Part shown: positions 24,441 to 35,500 of the stretch, piece after piece
Layout: every line of letters starts with the position of its first letter
How positions within the stretch are numbered: the stretch's first letter is position 1
DNA from: Glebionis coronaria
Lineage: Eukaryota; Streptophyta; Magnoliopsida; Asterales; Asteraceae
Direction: 5' to 3'
Length of the DNA stretch: 64,000 nt
Assembly: GCA_025667525.1 (NCBI GenBank)
Contig: CM046877.1
Location: forward strand, 32,012,255-32,076,254
Notes under the pieces: generated by a model
What the model was told of the DNA's origin: nothing
Seen by the model: only the letters and a program-made list of their open reading frames with translations
Databases searched by the model: none
Translations under genes and position numbers: made by a program

Positions 24441-26034
24441 ATACTAAACAAATTATAACCAAGTTCTTTTACGAGAAAAACTTCCTCAAACTTAAAATTG
24501 TGGGTGAGAATATGCCTTTGCTAGAGATGATTCCTTTGCTGCCTCCAAAGTACATTGTATCACCCTTGCTAATAGGAGTAAAGTTTGATAAGTAATCCTC
24601 TTTCCCAGTCATGTGCCTTGAGTATCCACTATCCCAATATCCATAGTCATTGATTTGCTTTTGGACACCCTGCACATAAAGAAAACAAATTAGTTTTCTT
24701 CAGAGATTCAAGCCTTGTATTGGATCCAACTGGTTTTTCAACAAGAATGGATTTGTTTCTTGTAACAACCCCTGTTCATCCCTTTGTGCCCTAAACACCC
24801 AGTTGGTCCCAATAGCCTTTTTAAGATATTTAAATCTATTTCAAGTCATTGAAACACCATTAAAATTAGAGTTTTGCTCTTGTTTAGGTTTCCAAGTTAA
24901 ACTGGATGATGCCATAGAAACTTTACCCTTGTGTCCCAAGTATCTGTTGGTGTATGGTCTAACATATGGTTTGAAAGCAGCTAATTGTTGCATGGTTATG
25001 CCAAATCTAGGGTTGTTGGAGGCTGTCCTTACTTTGTCAGGGGCTAAATTGTTCCTGACAGCGGGTAAAAATGCCTTGTCGGAGGCTAGATTAGTGTTTC
25101 CTACAGGAACCCAATGTTTGTTAGACCGAGTTTGAGTCTTATGAAAGGGTCGTTGTCCTTGAACATTAGTTGCTTTTGAGAAATAAAGAGCAACTCTAGC
25201 AGCTAGAGGTTTTAATTGGGCAAATTCACGTTTGTCAATGGATACATTGTATCTAGTGTGACAGTTATGAGATAAATGATTGAAACTTCCACAAGTATAA
25301 CAAGCCTTTTTAGACACAAACCTAGGTCTAAATTGATTATATCCCATCCCATTGACACTTCCTTGACTTTTTGGTGATCTGGATTTTCTATACATTTCAG
25401 CATATTGAACACTAGATTTACATTTAGGTGAGTCAAGGTTAATATCTTTACCATTTAAGGGGTTGGTGATCTTAATTGGCTTAACTTCACTAGATTCTTC
25501 ACTTAAGAGACCCTTTTTCACAAAGAGAAAGGGATTAGCAGCTTTATAGTGTTCCAAATCAATTAACTTCCTCTCATATTCCTCTATAGGACTAACTACT
25601 CTAGGTGGAGGAGTAAAAACCTTCTCTTGGAATTTTGGGATACCAGTTACAGATAAGTCATGTCTCCTTGAAACCCCATAGAAATCACCAGGAGGAGGTT
25701 GAACAGTAGCATACTCCTTTTCTTTCATACCAATTCTAGAAATATCTTTAGCATTTTTTTGCTCACTTACACATTTATCTAAAAATTCACTTACCTTTTC
25801 AAACTTCTCAATTTTAGAGTTCATGTTTTCCTTGGACTTAATGGCTTCAGCTAGTTTGAGTTGTAACTCAATTTTAGACTCCATTAAAGTAGCTTTAGAT
25901 TCATTACTAAGTCTTAGGTCTCTTTCTAGAACTCTAATCTTATCCTTAAGGTCAAGTTCCATTTTTCTATATTCACTTACCACCTTATAAGATTGTGTAA
26001 GACCCCTTTTATAGTTTCCTAAGGTGGCATCCAT
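24441..26034 (-). pseudogene. Truncated Ty1/copia gag-protease fragment
   Basis: The minus frame 26034-24841 (397 residues) opens with a coiled coil (residues ~10-110) and has a zinc knuckle CYTCGSFNHLSHNC, with an extended basic, Ser-rich tail. After a stop, 24675-24469 gives YWDSGYSRHMTGKEDYLSNF, the protease/pre-integrase segment with its Asp-Ser-Gly. Integrase, reverse transcriptase, LTRs and the gag N-terminus are missing. The right end lies about 20 bases from the CACTA-like terminus at 26054, which probably cut it. Confidence 0.8.
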
Positions 26035-26053
26035 ATCTAAAAGTTTTTTATTT

Positions 26054-26640
26054 CACTAGTACAAAAAATGCTATACGTCACTCATGCGTGACTATATGCC
26101 TTTTGTCACACACGAAATTTTGGGGCGTTTGTGATCAAAAGTCGCGCCACTATAGGGTACATATGGTGTCACTGTGGATAAGTGGCCTTTTGTGCAAAAA
26201 CGAGTGACCAAAAGCCGGCAATGTGTAACAAATTTGGCAGAAGTTTTGTTGGATTAATCATTGTTTGTGACCGTAACTACTTTATAGTCACATGAATGGT
26301 TTTTAAGAGTAACTATTGTTTGTACTGTTGTCACATAAATATATGATATATATGACATTTTAGACGAGTTAATCAAGTTAATGTGTATTTTGTGTGACTA
26401 TTTCATGTCTTTTGGCCACACAATTACATAATAAATGTGGCGTTTCTGATGATTTAGTCACATACTGAATATCTTTCTTTTAGAGTTAGTCACAAACAAT
26501 TTAATCAAAAGTGGCTAAAAGTGCTACTAAGAGTCACCATATGCTTATTAAAATCAAGTGAATGTGTGTTTTATGTGACTGTTGTTATCCAACAGTCGCA
26601 TGAAGTTTATAATTGTGTGACGTTTTGTAATGTTTAGTCA
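26054..26640 (+). mobile_element. CACTA-like transposon left end
   Basis: The sequence starts cactagtacaaaaaatg, the form of a CACTA-superfamily terminus, and is followed at once by many gtcac/gtgac words in both orientations, like subterminal repeats. No transposase is visible. I found no matching ttttttgtactagtg right end anywhere to 64000, so the element is truncated or lost its other end. Confidence 0.6.
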
Positions 26641-27606
26641 CATAAAACATGGTTTTTCCTGGACTTAGTCACATATGAGTAAATAAAAAGTGGCTAAAAG
26701 TGTGTTATATGTTGTTGAAAGTCAAATGAATGTGTACTTTATGTGAGTGTTACTATCCAATAGCCACATGTAGTTTATGATTATGTGACATTTTGTAATG
26801 TTTAGTCACATATAGCGTGGATTTTGGGGTAATTTAGTCACATACGATGAATCATAAAGTGGCTAATAGTGTTTATATATGTGATCGTATGCTTTTCTAG
26901 TTCAATCATATGTGTGTTTTGTATGACTATTGTTATCTAATAGCCACATGAAGTTTATCCTTATGTGACGTTTTGTAATGTTTAGTCACACAAAATGTTG
27001 TCTTTGGGGGAATTTAGTCACATACAATGAATCATAAAGTGGCTAATAGTGTTATCATGTGTGACCGTATGCCTGTCTAGTTCAATCAAATGTGTGTTTT
27101 GTGTGACTATTGTTATCCATTAGCCACATGAAGTTTATAATTGTGTGACGTCTTGTAATGTTTGGTGACACAAAGCATAGTCTTTGGGGTTATTTAGTCA
27201 CATACAATTTTGAATAAAGTATCTAATAGTGTTAATAAGTGTGACCATATGCTTGTTTAGTTCAATCAAATGTGTGTTTTATGTGACTATTGATGTCCAA
27301 TAGCCACATGAAGTTTATGATTGTGTGACGTTTTGTAATGTTTAGTCACACAAAACATGGCTTTCCCTGGATTTAGTTACATAGGAGTTAACCAAAAGTG
27401 GCCAAAAGTGTAAATAAGTGTGACTATATGTTGTTTAATGGCAAGTGAATGTGTATTTTGTGTGACTATTGTTATCCAATAGTCACGTGAAGTTTATGAT
27501 TGTGTGACATTTGATAATGTTTAGTCACACAAAACATGGTCTTTTTAGTTATTTAGTCATATACAATTAAGCATAAAGCCGCTAATAGTGTTAATAAGTG
27601 TGACAG
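26641..27606 (+). repeat. ~180-bp tandem array, left part
   Basis: The phrase aatttagtcacatac and its flanks recur at about 26661, 26831, 27011, 27191, 27371 and 27551, spacing ~180 bp. Each unit carries gtgtgactattg, tagccacatgaagttta and gtgacgttttgtaatg. The last block (26808-27606) is the first part of a ~935-bp duplicated block continued at 40305. Confidence 0.9.
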
Positions 27607-30600
27607 TGTGACATTCGTCAAATTTGCATCATTTATTTATTCATGTAGTACGAGTATTTTAACTGTTTACCGACTAGTTGTCGTCATGAACGTGTTAATT
27701 GTTTTGCTTTGCGGACAAAGCCCTTTTTAGGGAGAGCATATGTAACATCTCAATGTTTCGCGATTATTAAGTTGAATGCAATACACAAGTTTGTGAGCGT
27801 CTTATGTTTTGCCGTACGTTTTATTTGTTATAGTTATTAAGTTTTCGTGACGTCTCGCACAATTGTTTTGGTTTTGGGATCGTATACTAAACGGTTTTGG
27901 TGTCGGGATTATCCAGTCGCGTCTAAACTTAACCATTGTGAACCGAGTCGAGTGTATAAGCTATCACAGCATGTGTACATATACTGAATATAAAACCTTC
28001 ATTTATATTACCAAACTTGTCATACAAGGGTCTCAAAAATCAGTCACATGTCTAAACCTACATATAAACTTTATAGTTTATTTGCCCCACTAAAGGACAG
28101 CACATTTGCCTAGTTTACCCCTTTTGGGTATATCACAAGTTAACATTTCCAGATTTACACTAACCCTAGACTAACAATACAAGTTTATATACAAACCCAA
28201 AGTATTATCCAATGTCCAAATACAAGTTATCTCAGTCCAAAATACAAACATCAAAAATCTGCACAAGTCTTCACAATACAACTCCTGGGTAGAAGATTTG
28301 GTCCAGCCAACCCACACGTCCCGTCCGAACCTGCACAACCAAGAGTCTTCATCCCGTCCGAACCTGCAAAACCGAACGTAGCATCCCCATTGTGAGTCTT
28401 TTGTCTTTTTCGTCTTTCTTTTGAAGTCTAGATGTGCTTGTTTGTACGAACCTACGAATAAACGAAACAATGGTTAGTCATTGTAATGGACTTATACTTT
28501 TAACTAAAAACTGAAAGTTGCTAAACTTTTAAATGCAAACATGTTTATGTTATTGCTTTTCTGTCAACCAAACCGAGACCCAATTTAGACCAAACCGAGA
28601 CCCGATTGAGACCAAACCGAGACTCGACTTAGAACCAAACCGAGACCCATGTCCAACCAAACCGAGAACCTAATCAAATCAACCAAGTTCTACTTTCTAC
28701 CAAATTACTAACCATTATTACCAACCAATCCAAATGTCTTAATCAAGTTTATTTTACAGAAAACATTAATCATGCCACGGGTATAGAAACCCCCAATTCA
28801 AATCAAAACCCTAATTATTTTAAAACCTTTTTTAAACATCTAATTAACATTGCCACATTCCAGAAACATCATATAAACATGAGTAACATTCGAATATATA
28901 AAAACCCCCAATTTTTATAAAACCCTAGATTTACTTTTTATTAATTAAAATGCTAATTAAACCTAATCTAAACCCAAAACCCATATTTAATTTAATTAAA
29001 AACGTGATATGCAAAAACCCCCAAATTAACCGAAACCCTAATTTTTATAAATCGATTTTATATATGAAATTAGTTTGATTTTATAATAGAAAACACCAAT
29101 CAATTACGTTTAGACCCGATTTTGATGAAAACCCCCAAATATTTCAAAACCCTAATTTTGTTTATTTTCAATCCGAGAATCATATGATTTACAACAAGTG
29201 TGTACAAATAAATTAAACCCACTGATATTTATTAAATCAAAAAGTAATTAAGCTTTTAAAAGAACCAAGGAGAATGAACTTATCTTTGATTTTGGTATTT
29301 GATTTACGAAACCGCAAGGGAGAACACATCATAAAACCAATCGGTTTGATGTGGGGATTAAACCCCACATCTCACACGATCTAAACATCTCAGACCACCA
29401 CACATGATTATTATATCCCCAAATGATTAAATGATAGCCATAGAAAGGGTTGGAACCGATCTAGGTTAAGAGAGAGAGAGTTTTGGGACGGTGGAGGTAA
29501 TATCGAGAGAGGAGAGAGAGTTATCTCTCAGATATGGGAAGTTGTGTGTGATAAACACACGTAATGTACTCCCTCCGTTCTTGTTTATTCCGCCAGTGGG
29601 CCGGGCCGGGTCAATGACCCTTGGGCCGGTTGTGGTGTAAATGTTTTGGACCCCTTTTTGGGCCTTATATGTTTAATTAGTTTGGTTAAAGCCCAAACGA
29701 AATTTGGTAAATTTAAGTTATAATTTGACCCGTAAAACCCGACCATTTAATAAACCGATTTTATTTATCGTACTTTTCCGTAAATCGTATTTTTCATAAA
29801 CGTATGGTTTCGTCAAGCACAACTAGGGTGTCGAGTCATTTAATAATACAATTATTCGTATCGTAACTCGATCCTCATAATTAATTAGGTCGCGGCTAGC
29901 GTAACCGTACTCTCGAGCTATTTTATCTTCGTTCTCTTTGCTGAATTAACGAGGTGAGTTTATAGCCCCATACTTTACTATTTTCACTGCTTTTTGGGGT
30001 GAGACATTGCTTGATTTTAACGTTTGAACACAAGTGCATTTACTGATTTATATATTAGTCTAAGTCCCACTAAAAACCCAGTTGCTTTGGCCCGTGAATC
30101 GTGAACCGTTAATTACTTTGTGTAAGCGCGAATGTAATGGATAGATCTATCGGGATTGACGTCCCTGTCTGTCTTGTCCAACAAGGGGACAAGCGGGCAC
30201 AGTTTCATTAGAATCTGATATAGGATGTCGTGGGTTTAGGCATCTAGTTTGGGCTACCTTTATATGATTATACTGCCGGTGTTGTTAACGCTTCGGTGTC
30301 ACGAGCTTAGACTGTAATAAATACTTTTGGGATGACTTTGTATCTGTTATATTGTCATCACATTTGGGAAAATCTTGTGGTTCATTAAACATTTCCACTT
30401 AACTAAACCTATGAACTCACCAACTTTATGTTGACACTTTAGCAATGTTTTTCTCAGGTATTAAGAAGGAAGATGCTAAATGAGGTCCCATGCATTGCCG
30501 TCATTTCTTTGAAACAACGATCATTTGTACCATTTGAGAAAACTATGTTTTGTAACCATATTCAGTTTATGCTTCCGCACTTTGTTAAAACAACTTATTT

Positions 30601-30731
30601 TATTAATTACAAGTGATCTATTTTCCGAACGTCTCATTTAGAGGTCGTTCTTTGTGACTATGTGTGTATGATAATCATGACGTCACCACTCCCTTGTCGC
30701 CATTATACTCTGATATTTTGGGAGTGTGACA
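27607..30731 (+). repeat. 5' LTR of the gypsy element
   Basis: Begins tgtgacattcgtcaaat and ends gggagtgtgaca. It corresponds base for base to 37175-40299 at a constant offset of 9,568. Contained open frames (27863-28093 plus, 28171-28470 minus) occur in both LTRs and show no recognisable domain. ctccctccgttc at about 29570 resembles a Stowaway MITE end trapped in the LTR. Confidence 0.97.
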
Positions 30732-30734
30732 GAT

Positions 30735-30746
30735 TGGTATCAGAGC
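30735..30746 (+). other. Primer-binding site, initiator tRNA-Met
   Basis: tggtatcagagc lies three bases after the 5' LTR and matches the usual plant primer site complementary to the 3' end of initiator tRNA-Met. Confidence 0.93.
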
Positions 30747-30825
30747 ACTAGTTATAGAGAACTAGGTTGCATTTAGTAATTCTAGACTATAACTGCTCTA
30801 TGTTTAATCGATTATCATACAAATT

Positions 30826-31049
30826 GTAAGTATTAAGTATATGTAGATACATAAGTAATAAATGGGATACATGTGAATTGACAATTACGAGGTATATTTA
30901 CATGGGTTACATGTGCAACAACAAAATCTGAATTATGTTATATGGGGTACATGTGGATTCAACAATGATTGCTATGCTATGTTAATGTCCCTTTTTACGG
31001 ACTAATTTTATAAGATATTTACACACATTTATTTTGTTTATGATTACAG
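30826..31049 (+). promoter_or_regulatory. Candidate leader intron (alternative acceptors)
   Basis: A strong donor-like att|gtaagt at 30826 and an acceptor-like ttatgattacag ending at 31049, three bases before the ATG at 31052, would remove 224 bases rich in upstream ATGs. A second acceptor-like ccttgttag ends at 32515, four bases before the gag-pol ATG. Use of one or the other acceptor would place each frame first on its own mRNA. This is inferred from splice-site resemblance only. Confidence 0.35.
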
Positions 31050-32254
31050 CGATGTCTTCATCCGATGATTCCACGTCTACAGGAGCGTACTACAACCGTA
31101 GTTCACAGTCGACCATCAGTTCATCAGTAGGACTACCTAGAGGATCGCCGTCAGGATATCCGTGGTACCGGATGGTTTCAGATGACGATATAGAGAGAGA
31201 GGCTGAGGAGGTTCGTCATTCACCAATCCGTATTCCTGACGCATCAGCTGACGATGTGCTTAGCCTAGAAGGCGGGGGAGAGGATGACTTAGACACTGAC
31301 GTGGTGCAGTCACCAGGTCAGACATCAGTGACTGGAGATGAGACGGTAGAGGAGACAGAGGATGATGGGATGGAGTTTACAGATGGGGAAGGAGAGCCTA
31401 TGGAGGTCACAGACACTGAGAACCCTCCTACTGCATATGCCGCTACTCCTGAGGTTTCCCTAGCACACATCTCCTCATCTTCATCTGAAGACGAAGGAGA
31501 AAGGACTGCTATTCCTGCTCCAGCACCTGGTACTCTACCTTTCTTCTATGTGAGACGACGTCTTCGGGGGAGAGCTGCTCGACCACCACTTTCACCTTAC
31601 AGACCCCTCATACCTTTCACTGCCACTGACAGGCATGCAGCCCGCACACCTGCCAGTTCTGTCCCAGAGGCACCATTACTACTACCACCACCAGAGACTG
31701 TACCTGCAGTATACCAGGAGATGCTTACTGACGCTGGTATCTCTACAGGACCGAGAGCTACGACTCCTCTTCCTAGGGGAGCTACGTCGACGGTGGTGAT
31801 GCTTGGGGCGGCAGATGGATGTGTGACGACACGGTTGAACAGGTTGGAGGATGCTGTAGAGGCGTTAGGTGAAGAGTACAATGAAGTGCAGGATAAGTTG
31901 GAGGCACTGGTGAAGAAGAGTCCAGTCAGGGATGAGACAGTGTTGACAGTATGTGTGACCCGTCTACGAGGACAGCTTCTTACTGTTCTTGATCAGATGG
32001 AATCCATGCCAAACACTCGTCTTGAGGAGATTGAGAGCCTGATGACCCGTTGGGGAGTAGAGCCATTGGTGGAGACAGGCGGACTAGAGGCACCAGTGGA
32101 TGACCCTGTTGCAGACTTGGATAAGAGGTTTAGAGCCGCTTGTCATGACACCGATGTTAGATTGAGAGATTCCCAGGCTCGTGAGCTAGTGGTTGAGAGG
32201 AGGTTAGCAGAGTTGGAGAAGGAGCTTCATCAGCGCCGTGAGGGCACTAGTTAG
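31040..32254 (+). CDS. Extra frame upstream of gag-pol, unknown function
   Basis: About 400 residues in one intact frame between the primer site and gag. ATGs lie at 31040 and 31052; the second directly follows a candidate splice acceptor and I prefer it. Residues ~1-40 are Ser/Thr-rich and ~45-160 strongly acidic (EETEDDGMEF, SSSSSEDEGE). Residues ~170-245 are Pro/Arg-rich (RRRLRGRAARPPLSPYRP), and ~270-400 are predicted coiled coil (TRLNRLEDAVEALGEEYNEV; REL.VERRLAELEKEL). No catalytic or zinc motif is visible. It ends 265 bases before gag-pol. Similar acidic/coiled-coil frames precede reverse-transcriptase frames in Asteraceae, as far as I recall. It might be a structural or nucleic-acid-associated accessory protein, but the function is unknown. 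Confidence 0.8.
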   Translation: MITAMSSSDDSTSTGAYYNRSSQSTISSSVGLPRGSPSGYPWYRMVSDDDIEREAEEVRHSPIRIPDASADDVLSLEGGGEDDLDTDVVQSPGQTSVTGDETVEETEDDGMEFTDGEGEPMEVTDTENPPTAYAATPEVSLAHISSSSSEDEGERTAIPAPAPGTLPFFYVRRRLRGRAARPPLSPYRPLIPFTATDRHAARTPASSVPEAPLLLPPPETVPAVYQEMLTDAGISTGPRATTPLPRGATSTVVMLGAADGCVTTRLNRLEDAVEALGEEYNEVQDKLEALVKKSPVRDETVLTVCVTRLRGQLLTVLDQMESMPNTRLEEIESLMTRWGVEPLVETGGLEAPVDDPVADLDKRFRAACHDTDVRLRDSQARELVVERRLAELEKELHQRREGTS

Positions 32255-32518
32255 ATTTATCTTGTACCACCGACCTATCCCTGTATGACCACTAAGCTTT
32301 GAAGTTTGTCTTAGCTAGTTGGTATTTTATTTTCTCTTATTATGTTATGACAAACTATGATGTACTATCAAACGATTCCATGAATGATATTATGAGTTGC
32401 AAAAATTGTGAGATCATTATATATTGTGTATTATATCTTGGAGCATTTCATAATTGTGTTGTGTGTGCCATGCATGTTATGTCTGGCAAAACTCATTATC
32501 CTATTACCTTGTTAGATT

Positions 32519-35500
32519 ATGGCGCCAGTTAGAAGATCCGAAACGCAGAATCCGCCAGCCGCTACCGGTGGAATTGACACCGCCCTGTTAAGCCAAATGA
32601 TAGCCGAACGAGTGGTCGAGGCACTCGCGACCGCTGAAGCAAACCGTACAGCTAGCACACAGGAGGAGACCAACCAAGGAGCTACTAATGCTATTGCACG
32701 TACTTGTACCTACAAGGAATTTCGTGCAGTTACGCAAGTAAGTTTCCGAGGTACTGAAGGAGCAGTAGGATTAACCAGATGGTTTGAGAAGCTAGAATCC
32801 CAATTTGGGATCAGCAATGTCGCTGAAGCCGACAAGGTGAAGTTTGCGTCAAGCACATTAGTGGATGGTGCTTTGACTTGGTGGAACGTCTATGCTCGTG
32901 CAGTGACCATTGACGTTGCCCAAGCGACGCCCTGGAGTGAATTTAAAGCTATGTTTGTGAGGAAATACTGTCCCCGAAATGAAGTCAAGCAGATGGAAGT
33001 TGAGCTGTGGAACCTGAAGGTCAAGGGTACTGCTCTTACTGCTTACAATCAGCGCTTTCAAGAGCTGATTTTGTTATGTCCTGAAATGGTGCCCAACAAT
33101 GATCGATTGTTGGAGCGCTACATTGAAGGACTACCTTTGAGCATCAAAGGGAATGTGACTTCATCCAAGCCGACTGATTTGCACGAGGCAATCGACATGG
33201 CTCAGAGTCTGATGTACCAAGTGGTACAGGAGTTGGGAGAAAATACTGGGGATAAAAGAAAGTGGTCTGGCAACCACTACAACAACAATACCAACAACAA
33301 CAACAACCCAAGCAACTACAACCAGAACAAGCGACAAGAAGTAGCAAGAGTGTTCACTGCTGGACAAGGAAATACTGGGAACTACGCTGGGAGACTACCT
33401 TTCTGCGGAAAATGTGGTCGACACCACGAAGGAGCATGTCCCCCTACGTGCTACAATTGTGGGAAGGCGGGACATAAGGCAAAGGAATGCCGAGCACCAC
33501 CTCGTTCTACTAATCAAAGAGGACCTGGAACGCAAGGTGGCCAAGGAGCAAATGTCACTTGCTTTGGATGTGGAGAGAAAGGTCACTACAAGAACAAATG
33601 TCCGAGCGGTGGAAACCAAGGTCGTAGTAACCAGATTCGAGGGAATCAAAATCAGAACCAAGGGAACCAGAAGCAGAATCAAGGGAACCGAGGAGGGAAT
33701 AACCGAGCCACAACTAGTACTCCTGGAGGATTCACGGCACCTAGCAAAGTGTATCATCTCTGTGCTGAAGCTGCTGTGCAAGACAACAATGTTGTGACTG
33801 GTACGTTTCTAGTCAATAACAACTATGCTTCAATACTATTTGATTCTGGTGCGGATAGGAGTTTTGTGTCGTCTATATTTAGTGAACGCCTAAATGTTAC
33901 CCCTGCTGCGTTAGACGTTAAGTATAATGTAGAATTAGCCGATGGGAAGTCAGTAACCACCGACGTCATTCTGAAAGGATGTAGTGTAAGGCTACAAGGT
34001 CGTTCGTTTAGTATCGACCTACTCCCTATAGAATTGGGAAGTTTTGACGTCATCATTGGAATGGATTGGATGTCGAAGCATCACGCGGAGATTGTATGTC
34101 ATGAGAAGTGTGTCCGTGTTCCTTATGGAAACGACGTACTCATCATACAAGGCGAAAGAAGTGGAGTGAAGAATGGATCAAGATTGGAAGTCATCTCATG
34201 TATCAGGACTCAAAGATACATCGAGAAAGGATGTCCGGTATTCTTGGTTAAAGTAACACAAAAGGAAGGAGAAGAAGATCACGAGAAGAAGGTGGAAGAT
34301 GTACCGATCGTTAGAGACTTTCCGGACGTATTCCCAGAGGATTTACCCGGACTACCACCAGCACGGCAAGTGGAGTTTCACATCGAGCTTACACCAGGAG
34401 TCGCGCCTGTTGCTAGAGCCCCATACCGTCTAGCACCAGCCGAGATGACAGAGTTAGCTGAACAGATAAAGGAACTTTCTGACAAAGGTTTCATTAGACC
34501 AAGTTCCTCACCCTGGGGAGCGCCGGTCTTATTTGTCAAAAAGAAAGATGGATCCTTTAGAATGTGTATCGATTACCGAGAATTGAATAAGCTGACGATA
34601 AAGAACCGCTACCCATTGCCGAGGATTGACGATCTTTTCGACCAATTGCAAGGATCTAGCATATACTCGAAGATCGATTTAAGGTCAGGATATCATCAAC
34701 TAAGGGTTAGAGAGGAAGACGTTCATAAAACGGCTTTTAGAACCCGGTACGGACACTACGAGTTCCAAGTTATGCCTTTCGGTTTGACAAACGCACCTGC
34801 GGTATTCATGGATCTCATGAACCGAGTTTGCAAACCATACTTGGACAAGTTTGTGATTGTATTTATCGATGACATTCTCATCTATTCTCGTAACGAAGAA
34901 GAGCACAAGGAGCATTTGAAGACCATATTAGAGCTGCTAAGGAAGGAGAAGTTATATGCAAAGTTTTCCAAATGTGAGTTTTGGATAAACACAGTGCAAT
35001 TTCTTGGGCATGTGATCGAAAGCAGTGGTATTCACGTTGATCCTGCTAAGATCGAGGCTGTAAAGGATTGGGCGACTCCAACAACACCCACGGAGATCCG
35101 TCAATTTTTAGGTCTTGCTGGTTACTATAGGAGATTCATTGAAGGTTTCTCCAAGATAGCTAAACCAATGACGGAATTGACTCAAAAGGATAAGAAGTTT
35201 GAGTGGAAGGAGGAGCAAGATTTGGCATTCCAGACGTTGAAGCAGATGTTGTGTGAAGCACCTATACTAGCCCTACCTGAGGGTAATGAAGACTTTGTGG
35301 TGTATTGTGATGCATCCATAAAAGGGTTAGGTGCAGTACTGATGCAAAGGACTAAGGTCATAGCTTACGCATCAAGACAACTAAAAGTGCACGAGAAGAA
35401 CTACACAACTCATGACCTAGAGTTGGGAGCAGTGGTGTTTGCCTTAAAGATTTGGAGACACTACCTTTATGGTACTAAGTGTGTTGTATTCACTGACCAT

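Noticed and set aside
27863..28470. Open frames inside the gypsy LTRs
   Set aside because: Present identically in both LTRs, no domain, no start context; most likely chance frames in untranslated LTR DNA.
29565..29590. Stowaway MITE in the LTR (ctccctccgttc)
   Set aside because: Only one end is visible; no matching gaacggagggag end in the LTR.
33144..33797. Alternative frames within gypsy gag
   Set aside because: Shadows of the gag-pol frame caused by its Asn/Gln-rich codons.
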